This document shows positions 1 to 11,200 of a stretch of DNA of 64,000 nt, piece by piece. The number at the start of each line of letters is the position of its first letter. The stretch's first letter is position 1. The notes below the pieces were generated by a model that was given only the letters and a program-made list of their open reading frames with translations, did no database searches and was not told the DNA's origin. Made by a program: the position numbers and the translations under genes. Source of the DNA: Lentinula raphanica (Eukaryota > Basidiomycota > Agaricomycetes > Agaricales > Omphalotaceae); assembly GCA_027919835.1 (NCBI GenBank), contig JANVFP010000014.1, positions 1,116,001 through 1,180,000 on the forward strand, in the 5' to 3' direction.

Positions 1-493
1 AGAATGCCGGCCCACCACGATCGCCATCATAATAACCCCGACTACCCCGTCTTGGCTGCCCGCAGCCCTGCCTTCTCCCACCATCCCGCCCTCTCATCCT
101 TTCTCCATCTCTCCTGTCTCTGTGCCTTGCTAAGCACTCTCAGTATGGTCTCAGTCAGGCTCACAACTATGTTTCTACTATACTCCTTGCTGAGTACCCA
201 GTGCAGTGACAGTGTTTTGCACAATCATTAGTGTCAGTCGAGGCTTACCTGTGACTTCATTGTGGTTGTGTCCCCTCCACCTATAGTTATATATCATCTT
301 TGCCTTTGTCAATATGGGTATCACCCTTGTCATCAAGTCGACAAAATCACCACCAGTGGTGTATGAGGATCTGGATTTGTATCTGTTCAAAATGGTGACT
401 ACTACACAGTACACCTCAGTATGTATGTTCATTGAGGTCATTACCATCATTTAGAGTTGTCGCTATCATCACCGCCGGCATTGTTAATTTGTT
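1..493. other. No gene supported
   Basis: Only short open frames without introns, domains or codon bias are present on either strand. The first 150 bases are a pyrimidine-rich low-complexity stretch. I see nothing that can be named. Confidence 0.5.
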
Positions 494-708
494 CATCAGG
501 AAAAGTACCCTTGGCCTAGGTAACCCAGAGATACCCCCCAAAACCTAGGCTCTCCCAAAGCTCCCAAAGAAATCTGAGGCAAACTCAGGCTTGCCCAGGC
601 TTTTCCAGGCAAACTCAGGCTTTTTCAGGCAAATTCAAAGTTTTTCAACTGCTGAGGTTTTGGGGGGTATCTCTAGGCAGCCTAGGCACCAGGTCAGTTT
701 TGCTGATG
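494..708 (+). mobile_element. Palindromic MITE, CATCAG family, subtype 1 (copy a)
   Basis: The element begins CATCAGGAAAAG and ends TTTTGCTGATG, and is flanked on both sides by TT (492-493 and 709-710), read here as a 2-bp target duplication. Just inside each end is an inverted block containing AGATACCCCCCAAAACCT and its complement. The interior is short CAGGCTTxxCCAGGCAAA-type repeats. There is no coding capacity, so it is non-autonomous. Copies 1990-2214 and 10767-10992 are close relatives. Confidence 0.8.
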
Positions 709-1419
709 TTGTATGGTGACTTGTGTTGTTTAACATTGGCAATGATTTTATGACTTGTCAAACTTATGTGTACTGACTCTCGGACTCAAAGCATGGAGTT
801 TGTGTTCAGTCAATGCCAATGGGCACTAGTTCCGAGGTGTAGTAAGTATTGAATATGTTGGCAAATCACAGTGCATCCCCCTTGAATAGTGTATGGATGG
901 AACAGCTCTTCTTCCCATTCGTAGTCTGCTACCTCTTATCTGATCAGACTTTGAAATCTACTCTTCCTGCCAAATGCTTATACTCAGTGTTTCTCATCAG
1001 CTTTGGAGCTATATGCAATGACTGATCAACGCTCAAGACACTGATGTTGACTAAGTATGAGCTGTATGACCAGTGACCACTGCCTGACGAGGTACATCCT
1101 ATGAAGCGCTATCATGGGTATAGTGGTAGATTCGGACTCTGGGGTCACTGTTCACCAATGAAGCCTCACAGTTGATTAGTGCATGAAATGTTTTGTCTAA
1201 TACCAATGAGTTGTCATTGTGAGTCGTGAAGGACACCAACCACAACAACTTGAAGATGTCATAAAGATCCTTCCTAAATACTAATCATACATATGATGAC
1301 TGGGAACAACATGGACAGCAGACACTAACAGCAACAAGAACTTGAAGACCTTGGTGTTATGAAGCATAACATGTACTTCTAAGCCACCACAAATTGCTCA
1401 AATATTCCCAGCATATCCC
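709..1419. other. No gene supported; faint tRNA-like remnant
   Basis: No open frame of note. Around 1112-1165 there is a tRNA-like run (TATAGTGGTAGATTCGGACT followed by CTGGGGTCAC) resembling the 5' half and anticodon arm of a tRNA-Gln gene, but the anticodon stem is incomplete and the B box is poor. It can only be a remnant or chance. Confidence 0.3.
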
Positions 1420-1813
1420 TTGATTTTTCCTGATTTTCCTATTATTTTTCCATATTTTTCCATCATTTATTCGGGCAAGTTAAACAACCTCTGCAATCCT
1501 TTTCTATCGACGGCCGAGTCTACGCCGAGGTGGCGCTTATTCAGCATCTCGGCATCCAAACGTGGAAGCGCCGTGCTTTAGTTTATTCTCACGACTTGTT
1601 CCTCTCATCTCTCCCATCTCTTCGACCACCACACCCCTTCTCGACGCCAGAGGACCTCAGAAACCACACCAACGACCGCAAGATACGATGGAGGACACGT
1701 AGAGACGACGAGGCGAGGGATCTAGAGGGTTGGAGGCTGCGGTGACGCGGCCTGCCAACTACAACTATATTTCGTGCATAATCCGTTGTCTAAACGGATT
1801 ACATCCTGACTAA
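1420..1813 (+). mobile_element. Helitron-like 3' terminal region
   Basis: The end has the Helitron 3' layout. A perfect 9-bp stem TAATCCGTT/AACGGATTA (1779-1787 with 1793-1801, 5-nt loop) is followed after 8 nt by CTAA at 1810-1813, then a T, as for insertion between A and T. The preceding 390 bases resemble the reverse complement of 61830-62175 in order: a T-rich TTTTTCCTGATTTT block, a GGCGyTTATTC block, a GC-rich block, CGTGC, then the hairpin. No Rep/helicase gene is visible; the body and 5' TC end lie to the left and were not found. Confidence 0.5.
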
Positions 1814-1828
1814 TGAAGTACTGTCATC

Positions 1829-2460
1829 ACTTCAGGCACCCACCCAACATGACCCACTTGGGATGGATAAAACCATCCCATAAATACCCCCTAAGGGGTA
1901 CCTAGCCATGGGCCAGACCAATCTGGGCAACCCAAGTTGGGTAGCCCAACAAACTGGGTAACCCATGGATGGGTAGCCCACAGGTTGGACATCAGGAAAA
2001 GTACCCTTGGCCTAGGTAACCTAGAGATACCCCCCAAAACCTAGGCTCTCCCAAAGCACCCAAAGAAATCTGAGGCAAACTCAGGCTTGCCCAGGCTTTT
2101 CCAGGCAAACTCAGGCTTGCTCAGGCTTTTTTAGGCAAATTCAAAGTTTTTAAACTGCTGAGGTTTTGGGGGGTATCTCTAGGCAGCCTAGGCACCAGGT
2201 CAGTTTTGCTGATGGATATCCCATAGAGGTGGGTGGCCCATCGAACTGGGTAGCCCATGGTTGGGTAGCCCACAGGTTGGGTTGCCCATAGAGGTGGGTA
2301 GCCCATAGAGTTGGGTAGCCCATTGAAGTGGGTAGCCCACAGGTTGGGTAGCCCATTGAGGTGGGTAGCCCATGGTTGGGTAGCCCATAGAGTTGGGTAG
2401 CCCATGGTTGGGTAGCCCATAGAGTTGGGTAGCCCATAGAGGTGGGTAGCCCATGGTTGG
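1829..2460 (+). repeat. Left inverted arm with GGGTAGCCCA array
   Basis: About 85 bases of unique terminal sequence, then more than a dozen copies of TGGGTAGCCCA spaced by short variable spacers (CATGGT, ATAGAGGT, ACAGGT). The word is nearly self-complementary, so each copy can pair with its neighbours and with the right arm. A CATCAG MITE interrupts the array at 1990-2214. Such arrays near transposon ends often serve as transposase binding sites; that role is inferred here. Confidence 0.8.
1990..2214 (+). mobile_element. Palindromic MITE, CATCAG family, subtype 1 (copy b), nested
   Basis: Starts CATCAGGAAAAG, ends TTTTGCTGATG, flanked by GA on both sides (1988-1989 and 2215-2216). The right arm of the host element (about 6000-6030) holds the uninterrupted complement of this site with a single GA, so the 2-bp duplication is shown directly by an empty-site comparison. 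Confidence 0.9.
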
Positions 2461-2481
2461 CCAGGCAGCCCTACCCATGAA

Positions 2482-5400
2482 TCTCCAGACGAAGACTTGT
2501 CTTTTGATCCTGAAAGGGATCTGTTTAACTTCGAGCTCGAAGACTTCGTTGAAGAAGACAGAGAGCTATTGGAGACTGTGAATGACGACATCTACCTGGA
2601 TGCAGACAGATATTCTGCAGCTGCTGCTTGTGATAAACCTGCAGCGGATATTATCTGGCAACAATTGAACTACGGGCTTTACGATGCGGCGCAAACGGCG
2701 TTGTTGTACCAAGAAGAGCTATCCAGATCGACGGCCCCCGCGGAGCTCCGTGCTATATCTCGAACGAATGACCTTGATCACTATCAATCGCTGAGAGAAA
2801 CGGCGCACATCGAGTGGGCAGATATATGCCACAGCCAGCAAGAGACTCACTCAAGACCGGGGTCGCCGAGGTCATTATTCGGAGAATCCGATGAAGAAGA
2901 AGCAGTAGACGGAGATATCACGAATCTCCCGAACGCCCTGGTGGACTACGCGTCAAGCACATATGATCCAGATGAACCTCAAATGGCTGCTCTTGACGAT
3001 CATCAGGGAGTCGTCGACGCCCTAGTGGACGATGACGAAGAAGTTTTCCGTGGGATCGTTCACAGTGACTTCGGTTACCGAGACGATCAAGATGGAGAGG
3101 CGGCGGCGGTGGAACAACAGGAGGAAGAGGATGACGAGGACCACGAGGAAAACGAAGACGACGAGGAGAACGAAGACGATGAAGAGGACGAAGACGATGA
3201 AGAGGATGAGGAGAATGAAGAGGAGGAAGAGGGAGGGCAGACCAACAAGGCTGGCCAACTGCCCCGAGCTGTCAAACAGGAGTTACGCAGAGTGCAGGAA
3301 GAGTACGAACAGAAGGTTGCAGCCATAGCTGCTCGTGCAAAGAAAAACGTTCACACCTGTTGGCGTTATCTGGATGAAAAGTTTAGCACGCCTCGGGAAC
3401 TCACCGCGTTCAACGCGTTCGAATCGTGGTACCGTGTCCACGGTGAAGTAAAGCCCTCAGACAAACGTAAGCGATGTTTTGCATGATCGAAAGGTTTTCG
3501 TGCTGATCAATGCAATTATTCTCGAAGGCGCGAAAAATTGGCCTGGCTTTGTCGCTGCGCAATATAGCGCAATCCTGAAAAATAAGCTACCGCCAGAAGA
3601 TCGCAAGAATGAGGCTATGGCGCGGAAAGTTTTTGCCAAACAGATAGAATGGTACGAATCGCAACACGAAGCGTTTGTGTCCGAAAAGAAGGGACAAGGC
3701 AAGATAGGCCGTACCGTGAAAGCAATGCTGAAGCCTCTGTATGGAATCGTAAGCGCTTTCACTAGTTGTATGTTGCCAATTCTAACATCTAGTAGGGGAA
3801 GCAACTGTTTCGCTATACCGGTGCACATCTATTGGGGCATGTCATCATCACAGACCATGATGCAGAAGGGAAAAGGCAAAGTTTCAGTTGGGGTTGCACT
3901 AAAATGGTGGAGCGAGTAATCCAAGATCATGCCGTTGATTTGAGATCCCAGTTGACAGACATAGAAACGTTGATCAGGTAAGGACACCGTTGGTTTAATA
4001 TGCGATACAGTTAATGAGCATGCACAGGATGAAGGAGATGGATCAGCGAGGAGTGGATCCTAAGCTGGCTGAATTAGCAGTTTCCTGCACCAAGAAGGCT
4101 TCCCAATCAGGGAGAGACAGAAACCGCAAAGCGATAAGGGCGATCTTTGCTTATGATGTCGGTGAGTAATGTAGACATGTTCAGAACAAATGGTGATTGA
4201 TATGAGTGTAAAACAGAACGCGTTTTGGACGAAGACCCAAAACATGCCTTGGTGCCAACGCAATTCATCAGAAACGCATATTGATATCATGTGCGCATCA
4301 TCAATTGGCCCGTGAATGTCCCCTTCTTTAAAGCGGGTGTGGAAAGCCTCCACCAGATGACGTCCCCAGACCTGTGCAAGGTGGCATTACCACGTGTTGT
4401 GCGAATTCTAGAGGAGGCGCAAACCAAAGTTTCGAAGGTGGAGAAAAGCGCCTTAGAAGAGGCGGCCACACACAAGGGCTTCGAAATCATATCGTGGGAC
4501 GAGGGTAAGTACCTTGAAAATCATGAACGGACGGTGTTACTGAACTGTTGGCTTTGTGTTAGATGAAATAAAATTGGGACTAGAAGACCAAGCCACCCTA
4601 CCGATTGTCGAAGACACTGACGGCAATGTCCTTGTCACGGTGTCGTACTCCGAGCTTTTTCAAGAGGAGGTTGGGAATATGGTTCATGGTGCTGATTCAA
4701 ACGACAAAGATCAGGGGGACGACGAAAGTGATACCAGCGAGCTTCACAGTTCACATTTTCAACCTCTTTTCCGTGACAATACCTCCCCACCCCCCTCTCC
4801 ACACAACGAGGCAGATGCTGTCGTACTTAATCGGTGGTACGAAAAGTCAGCTCCTACCAAAGGCGGCCGTTCTCATTCTGGACATACGAAGCACGTTCCT
4901 GAACGCTCGGCACCACAAGCTCTGGTCAATACAGCTAAACATCAAACGTTGACGAGGTTCTCAAATGGGACAGGTTTGCATGAACGACAAAAAGCTCCGG
5001 TTGTTTTGGCTCAACGTCGAACGATGGGGTTGACATCGAGGGACATGGGGTCGACATCGCACAACTCTCTAAACAATCCTGGACCACACAAACAGGCAAC
5101 GCTCCATACCCGAGGTTCCATTCAACAAAGGGCGGGAAGAGCACGTCCGGTAGTGGACGAACGAGTCGAACGGAGAAGAGAAGTTGAACGGAGGAGGGAC
5201 GTGGACGAACAACTCGAACAGAGAAGGGATGTAGACGATCGAGTCGAACGGAGGAGGGACGTGCATGATCGAGTCGAACGGAGGAGGGACGTGCACAATC
5301 GAGTCGAACGGAGGGACATGCACAATCGAGTCGAACAGAGGGACGTGCACGATCGAGACGAGCGGAGGAGGAATGTGCACGATCGAGACGAGCGGAGGAG

Positions 5401-5707
5401 GGATGTGCACGATCGAGTCGAGCGGAGGAGGGATGTGGACAATCGAGGCGAATGGAGGGATGATCGAGTTGAACGGAGGGATGGTGGGGTTGAACAAAGG
5501 GACGAACTGATTTTACGAAACGGGCAGAACACTTCCGGTGATGCCAGAGAGCTGGGGTTGAATGCAGGTAGAAAAAGAAAGACACCTGTTTCTAACATGG
5601 GCAATCCTCCTTCAAAGCGCTTGAAAGCAAATCCTTCTTCAAAGCGTTCACAAACAACGATCAAAAAATTGAAGGGAGCAGGGCTGAAGAAGAGTACAAA
5701 TTTCTAG
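2482..5707 (+). CDS. Unknown spliced gene inside the CACTTCAGG element
   Basis: The reading frame runs through about six exons with normal splice borders: introns 3749-3795, 3978-4027, 4162-4216 and 4505-4562. The product would be about 1,000 residues. The N-terminal third is acidic, with an Asp/Glu run at 3115-3240. A conserved-looking core follows, containing CWRYLDEKF, LINAIILEGAKNWPG, IITDHDAEGK and WPVNVPFFKAG. The C-terminus is an Arg-rich array of RVERRRDVHD-type repeats followed by a basic tail. No ATG lies in frame at the start of exon 1, so the start is unknown. There are two breaks: a one-base shift near 3480, where an extra T in a TTTT run would explain it, and a TGA at 4282-4284 in NAY-stop-YHVR that could derive from CGA. 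I do not recognise the family. Its position between the inverted arms makes it the candidate mobility gene, by inference only. Confidence 0.55.
5160..5500 (+). repeat. 27-30-bp coding minisatellite (RVERRRDVHD units)
   Basis: About ten head-to-tail units of the type GATCGAGTCGAACGGAGGAG keep the frame of the surrounding gene, since units are 27 or 30 bp. They encode alternating acidic and Arg-rich decapeptides, probably a charged helix. Units differ by point changes, so the array is not recent. Confidence 0.85.
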
Positions 5708-5804
5708 TAGACCACCTTAGTCATGCACAAATTCATGTTCATTTGAAGAAGATTGTCATTAATAAACTATGATTTACTCTTTACATTGCCAGTGCAAATA
5801 AGTA

Positions 5805-6161
5805 TTGGAGTTTTGGGCTGCCCAAACTTGGCCCATCCATGGGCTGCCCAACCTGTGGGCTACCCACCTCAATGGGCTACCCACCTCAATGGGCTACCCA
5901 CTTCAATGGGCTACCCAACTCTTGGGCTACCCACCTCTATGGGCAACCCAACCTGTGGGCTACCCAACCATGGGCTACCCAGTTCGATGGGCCACCCACC
6001 TCTATGGGATATCCAACCTGTGGGCTACCCATCCATGGGTTACCCAGTTTGTTGGGCTACCCAAGTTTTGGTCTGGCCCATGGCTAGGTACCCCTTAGGG
6101 GGTATTTATGGGATGGTTTTATCCATCCCAAGTGGGTCATGTTGGGTGGGTGCCTGAAGTG
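5805..6161 (-). repeat. Right inverted arm with GGGTAGCCCA array
   Basis: Reverse-complement counterpart of the left arm: an array of TGGGCTACCCA words, then the unique terminal sequence ending GGTGGGTGCCTGAAGTG. It lacks the MITE and so preserves the pre-insertion form of the left arm around 1990. Confidence 0.85.
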
Positions 6162-6169
6162 CTGTCATC

Positions 6170-7044
6170 AGGATAAGGACATCGTCGATGATTCCTGACT
6201 CCTCTACTGCTCATCCCAGATCTCAACACCTCCCAAAACCTTGGCCCTGCCTTTTTACGCTAATTCCACGGTACCGCCTTGTCAACCTCGACTCCACGTC
6301 CTCATTTTTCCATTTGGCAACCCCTGGGCTTGATTCTATCATCATCGGCTCGTAATTAATTCGTTTAGTCATCGTTGATGACGATACATGCCCCGGCAAC
6401 CCTTTTCTGTGCTAAACCCTTGGTTCCGTTGTGCCAAACTCGCTTTTGTCTCCCCCTTCTCTCATTCAGCATCTCCTCAACTCGTTTTCGTCATCATCAG
6501 ACTATCCCCAGCTTGTTTAGTCGTCCCAAGTGACGATACATGCCCCGGAACTTCGCATGGTGCCGTTTAATTACCCCCAAACCCCACTCTCAACATCTTC
6601 GGCTCTAATACGCGTCGTTCGGCTGCCCCTCAATTGGATCCATTCATCTTATACCTGTACACATGTTTCAACGGCTCCTTTTTCGTCGCCGTCATTGTGT
6701 ATGACCTCCCGGCACCTCGTCTGGCTTGTACCTACATCCCCGGCTTCCCCTCACCTCGTTTGGCTTCTCCTCGTTTTGTTCGGATCTAGCATGTGTAGTG
6801 ACGGCCCTGGTATATTTCTCCTGACCCAGATGAGTCAAGCCAAGTCATGACGACTCCTTGTCTGGTGTCATATGATACTTTCTTTTTACTTCTACATTCA
6901 ATCTTGCACACTTGTACACGGCCGGATCGACGCGTACCCACGTTGATTCATGTTGTTACGACTAATTTCTAATCATAATGCGTTGTCGTTATATATTAAT
7001 GACGTGTCATCACAACGTCCTCAAGCACCTGTAGCTGTAGGTTT
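6170..7044. other. No gene supported
   Basis: Pyrimidine-rich on the plus strand with only short frames. A run TGACGATACATGCCCCGG occurs twice (about 6378 and 6531), so a local duplication is possible. I see no domain, intron set or terminal repeat. Confidence 0.5.
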
Positions 7045-7619
7045 TATGCATAACATATGGGCAAGTGCCTGAAGCCTGTTTTGCATAACAGCGGGGCAGT
7101 TTGCCTACCACTCAATAAATGAATATTTAAACTGGGATTAAGCACTGAATCAGGCCCCTCCCGTTGGGGTTAGCTATGCTAACCCCAACATTAGGGAGGG
7201 GTCTGATTCTAACCCCAACATTAGGGAGGGGTCTGATTCAGTGCCAAACATGAGCCAATAAGGGTTAGGGGGTTAGGGTTGGGTTAGGTTAGGGTTAGGG
7301 GTTTGGTTAGGGGTTAGGGTGGTTAGGGTTGGGTTAGGGGTTAGGGGTTGAGGATATATTGATAGACCTTAAAAAAGACCCCCTATAGGGGGTGTCAGTT
7401 TTTTCCAAAAATGGATCTTTCAAAAGATACAATTAATTCTTTTTTTCAAAAATATTGAAAAATATTCTTGCCTAAATGTTATGCATAACATGTTGCCCAA
7501 GTTGTTATGCATTATATCCACTGCTATAGTGAGCTATAGTGAGGCTTATTGAGTGGTGGGCAAACTGCCTCGCTGTTATGCAAAACAGGCTTCAGGCACT
7601 TGCCCATATGTTATGCATA
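7045..7619 (+). mobile_element. Foldback element with TATGCATAAC ends
   Basis: Inverted ends TATGCATAACATATGGGCAA and their complement extend for about 75 bases with few mismatches (through GCCTGAAGCCTGTTTTGC to CACTCAATAA). The element may be flanked by TA, which would fit a Tc1/mariner-type target duplication, but the duplication merges with the palindrome and cannot be fixed. The interior has no gene. It holds two copies of a 28-bp CCCCAACATTAGGGAGGGG unit and a telomere-like tract. It truncates the gene fragment at 7620. Confidence 0.65.
7257..7350 (+). repeat. Internal telomere-like repeats (GGGTTAGG variants)
   Basis: About a dozen TTAGGG-type units with variable spacing (TTAGGG, TTAGGGG, GGGTTGGG). 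TTAGGG is the usual fungal telomere repeat. The tract is interstitial and lies inside a foldback element, so it is not a chromosome end. Confidence 0.8.
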
Positions 7620-8238
7620 GAAGTTACAGCCTCAGCTGAGACAGAAGATTTTCCATTAAGCTGATTCGCAGCTGCTGGAACAGAGCCAAAAGGTTTCACA
7701 CTTTCAGCCGAATATTTGACAACGAGTGTGGCTGTTGGAGAGGAGGATATTGGTGCCGATGCATCGTCTATGAATCCAAAAGAAACCACGGAGCCTATTT
7801 CCGATAAATCTTTGCCAGGAGGTAACAGCTAAACAGACACGCATACCACCTGTTTTTGTTGCACCTACGTTGTGAGGTATACTGAGGCCATATTTTATGG
7901 GAACGCCTGGACCAAGAGTGCTGGGACGCCTTGAGTGTGTAGGGTGAGCTGGAGCTGAATTTGACGGTGCAGGAGATTGGGAGCGCGGCAAAGCACTTTG
8001 AGGTGGGCCGTTTAGCCAAACTGACTTTGATGGTAGCTGGGTCGGAGGAATCTTTGATGCTTGGCACGGAAAATTTGCTCATTCTACAGCGAGAAAAGTG
8101 TTTCATGCCTGGCTTCGCGCAGAGAAATAGCATCGAAGACTCCGTTGAGATTGTACTGATTTCAGATGATTTTTGGAGTGCGTTGATCCTCAAAAACCTA
8201 TAGACGCTCGTACCTGTTTTTGAAATTGAATGAGGCAT
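7620..8238 (-). pseudogene. Truncated unknown gene fragment
   Basis: On the minus strand two stretches can be joined by an intron with GTATGC...ATAG borders near 7850-7800. One is a Ser/Pro/Ala-rich linker (about 7990-7845, containing STLGPGVPIKYGL). The other (about 7795-7620) contains SFGFIDDASAPISSSP. Upstream, MPHSISKTG could be a start at 8238, but the frames between it and the linker do not join cleanly. The foldback element ends the reading frame at 7619. Family not recognised. Confidence 0.3.
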
Positions 8239-8297
8239 CCAATTGAGGCGCCCAAGATCACCTTCCTTTTTGGATCGATTTTCTTATCCGTTCCACC

Positions 8298-11200
8298 ATG
8301 TCGTTTTTCAACTTTTCGTGCTCAAGAGAGGAAATTGAAGCTGCTCTAGACAACTTCGCAGCCAATTCTATATCTCTTCCGTCCTCTGTATATCAATTCT
8401 ACCAGACCCTTCAAACTCAAATTATCGCGGCGGAAGATTCAACTCAAACTTCGCTTCTTCGACAGACTCAGACGACCCATTCGCCTCAAACTCTCCATTT
8501 ATTTCAGGAGCATATCCATTCTTTACCTACCCCGTCTCCTTCACCCCCAAGGACTTTTGGAGTGAGAGACTCCCTTACTTTCCCTCACCGAAACTCACCT
8601 ACTCTATAGCCACGGCCTTTTATGGAGATAGGAGATTCTCACTCGCCTCCTCACCCTCTTTTTCCCGCTGCTTCTGCTCCTTCAATGCATACGATCGATG
8701 GGGTACAGCAGGGAGATGCACAACTACACAGTGTCCAGGCACCATCCGCATACTCTGGCGACTTAGTCAAGGCTTTACCGGTACCCTCCAACGTTGAAAT
8801 ACAATCCAGAAAGCCGGCACATACCAAAGACGAAGGACAATGTAATGATGTCATGCTCTCTAACGATGCATTACGGGGACCAGTCAGCCCAGGCACAGCA
8901 GGACCGCTTGGCAATACAGTACATTCAGGAGGGGATCCAGAACTAGGTGAATTATCGCAAGCGGGTCGCAGCACCAACGTAAGTCCTATCTTCTTGCTCT
9001 GCTTTATAGAAACAAAGCGAACCTTCCTCAGATCAAGAGGAAATGGACGAACGGCACCGAGACGGAACAGAAAAGGGAAGAAGGTAGAGGCAGCAAAAAC
9101 AACCGAGGCGGTAAGAGCAAGACCGGGAAAAGTAAGAGTCAGGGCTATAAGAGTAGCGTCGAGAATAAGGGAGCTGGAGGTAGAAGGAGTGGTGGTGGCG
9201 GCGGCGGAGGTGGACGCAGCTCAGGCTGCCCCAGAAATGGAGCCAGTATTCGAAGGAGGACTAGGGCGCAATTAGCAGCAAGTGTAGGGTCAGACGAAGG
9301 CTTAGATAATGGTCGCGGTGAAGGGTCAGGTTTGGGCGAAGGTTCCGGAGGGAGCAGCGACGGTCCATCGGATCTTTCCTTCATCTACTCTCCTACGCGA
9401 GCTCCAGCCTCCAAGGATGTTCAGGAAGAGAGCTTTCTTCTGCTTCTCAGTCTCTATTCAACTCCTGAGAGTCTAGATTGGGTTCCGGAGTTCACTCGCG
9501 CTCTGGAAGGAGAATCCTGGGCACAAGAGGATGCTTTAGCCACGGAATCCCTCGAAAATCTTGCTCTTCGCTGCTCCCGTTCCAAGAGTATGAGTTTGCT
9601 GGGAACGTTTTGTAGAATGTTGAACGAGCTCATGTTTATGGCTAAGGTTAATAGGTGAGAATTCCCAGTATGTAGGGGTCTTGCAACTCTTTCTGAACCG
9701 ATTTTCAGCATTTTTCATGCCCAGAAATTAGCTCAGCTTTCTAAAATGCCTAGCCTGGAAGGTATTCTGAGGAATCTGAAACATGAAGGCTTCAGAGAAA
9801 GAGATCTGGGAATCTGGTTGAGCTCCGGATCTCGTTGGGCTCGCCTTGCAAGCGCTGGTATTTTTAAACCTCCTGTTCAACGACTAACCGTCCACTTACA
9901 CCGTGATCCTTAGCCTCAGTCTACATCTTGATTGTAATAGCCTCGAAGCGTCTGACGTATTGCGTTGGTTCTGAAACCTCTTGTACTGTTCTCGCTGAGG
10001 TTTGCCATCAAATAAGAGCTCCTTCCCCTGGTGAGTACCGCGTTTAACTCTTTAACTCACCCTTACTTATCAAGGCCACCAGAAAACTTGGCATGGGATA
10101 ATACCTTCCATTCTCAAGCTGAAAAAGTCTTTCTCCTTCACTATCCCTGTATTATTCTCTGCTCAACTCCAGAACATTCATCGATTACCTTCTAACTTGA
10201 ATATTGCTGAAGTGGAAGCCACGGATTGGTTCTTTGATCTGTTCTACCAAAGGTTCCTTACTTTTCCCCTTTATCCGCTCGGTCTCAACGTTCATTCTCT
10301 CAGGATGGTTGTTAATGCACCGCACAATCGGCTGCTCTGGAAGGACGTCATAGAATTCAAACCGTCGGAAGGAAATGTTACGGCCTTCTATTCCTTCAAC
10401 CAACGTCACCTGAACAGTTCGAGCGGAGCTGGGAAACCAACAGTAGCAGCTTGGGACGATGAAGGCCCTCTTTCTGAAGAAGAAGAGGAAGGAGCTTCAG
10501 CCTCCCAAAACTTGTCAGATCTGCTGCCTCCTCCAAAAATCATAGCCTTCTTTGGGGATATTCTCAAGATAGAATCTCCACGTTGGGGAACCCTACATGT
10601 CATCAAATCTTGGTTCAGCAGCAGAAAGGCTCTCGCAGAAAATGGTCTTCCTTACACTACCGAGAACAGGAATTCATGGACAGAAGAACAGCGTAAATTA
10701 GTTGATAAGGCCGAACGTCCCAGAACTCTTGAGAAATTCACAGAAAAAGTTAGTTCACTCTTTTTCCATCAGCAAAACTGACCTGGTGCTTAGGCTGCCT
10801 AGAGATACCCCCCAAAACCTCAGCAGTTTAAAAACTTTGAATTTGCCTGAAAAAGCCTGAGCAAGCCTGAGTTTGCCTGGAAAAGCCTGGGCAAGCCTGA
10901 GTTTGCCTCAGATTTCTTTGGGTGCTTTGGGAGAGCCTAGGTTTTGGGGGGGTATCTCTGGGTTACCTAGGCCAAGGGTACTTTTCCTGATGTCCTTGCC
11001 TTCCCTTGTCATCAGCTCCTTTTAGATTCAGGAACGCTTTGATTCTGCCTCTGGCTCCATCAAGGCAAAACGGAAGTGGCTGGTTCTTACTCAGGAAGCT
11101 ATAGGAGGGTAAGATATCTAGCACTTTGATCGTTTTGGTAACAAAAAACAAAATGACTTTAATAGGAGGGAAGTCAAGGTGGTAGACGTGGAAGATAACG

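Larger units (their letters stand above)
1829..6161 (+). mobile_element. 4.3-kb DNA element, CACTTCAGG family, gene-carrying
   Basis: Both ends carry the inverted sequence CACTTCAGGCACCCACC. The inverted similarity continues for several hundred bases as arrays of a GGGTAGCCCA word. CTGTCATC flanks both sides (1821-1828 and 6162-6169), an 8-bp duplication whose last C overlaps the first base of the terminal repeat on the left. The interior holds one spliced gene (about 2482-5707). I recognise no transposase domain, so the superfamily is open; 8-bp duplications are known for hAT, P and KDZ-type elements. A MITE is nested in the left arm. Related elements sharing only the outer ends are at 35880-36906 and 29235-29395. 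Confidence 0.75.

Noticed and set aside
2230..2460. GGGTAGCCCA array as a CRISPR or satellite
   Set aside because: Spacers are short and themselves repeated, the array is mirrored at the other end of a transposon, and the genome is fungal.
2121..2591. Proteins reading GYPTLWATQPW in the GGGTAGCCCA arrays
   Set aside because: Open in three frames because of the repeat word; no start context or conservation.
3022..3326. Hydrophobic and poly-Ser proteins opposite the acidic run
   Set aside because: Antisense shadows of the GA-rich Asp/Glu codons.
1820..6169. The 4.3-kb element as a hAT
   Set aside because: The 8-bp duplication would fit, but neither the ends nor the encoded protein show hAT motifs such as a BED finger or the C-terminal dimerisation domain.
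7257..7350. True telomere or subtelomere
   Set aside because: The tract is short, degenerate and enclosed by inverted ends within a foldback element.
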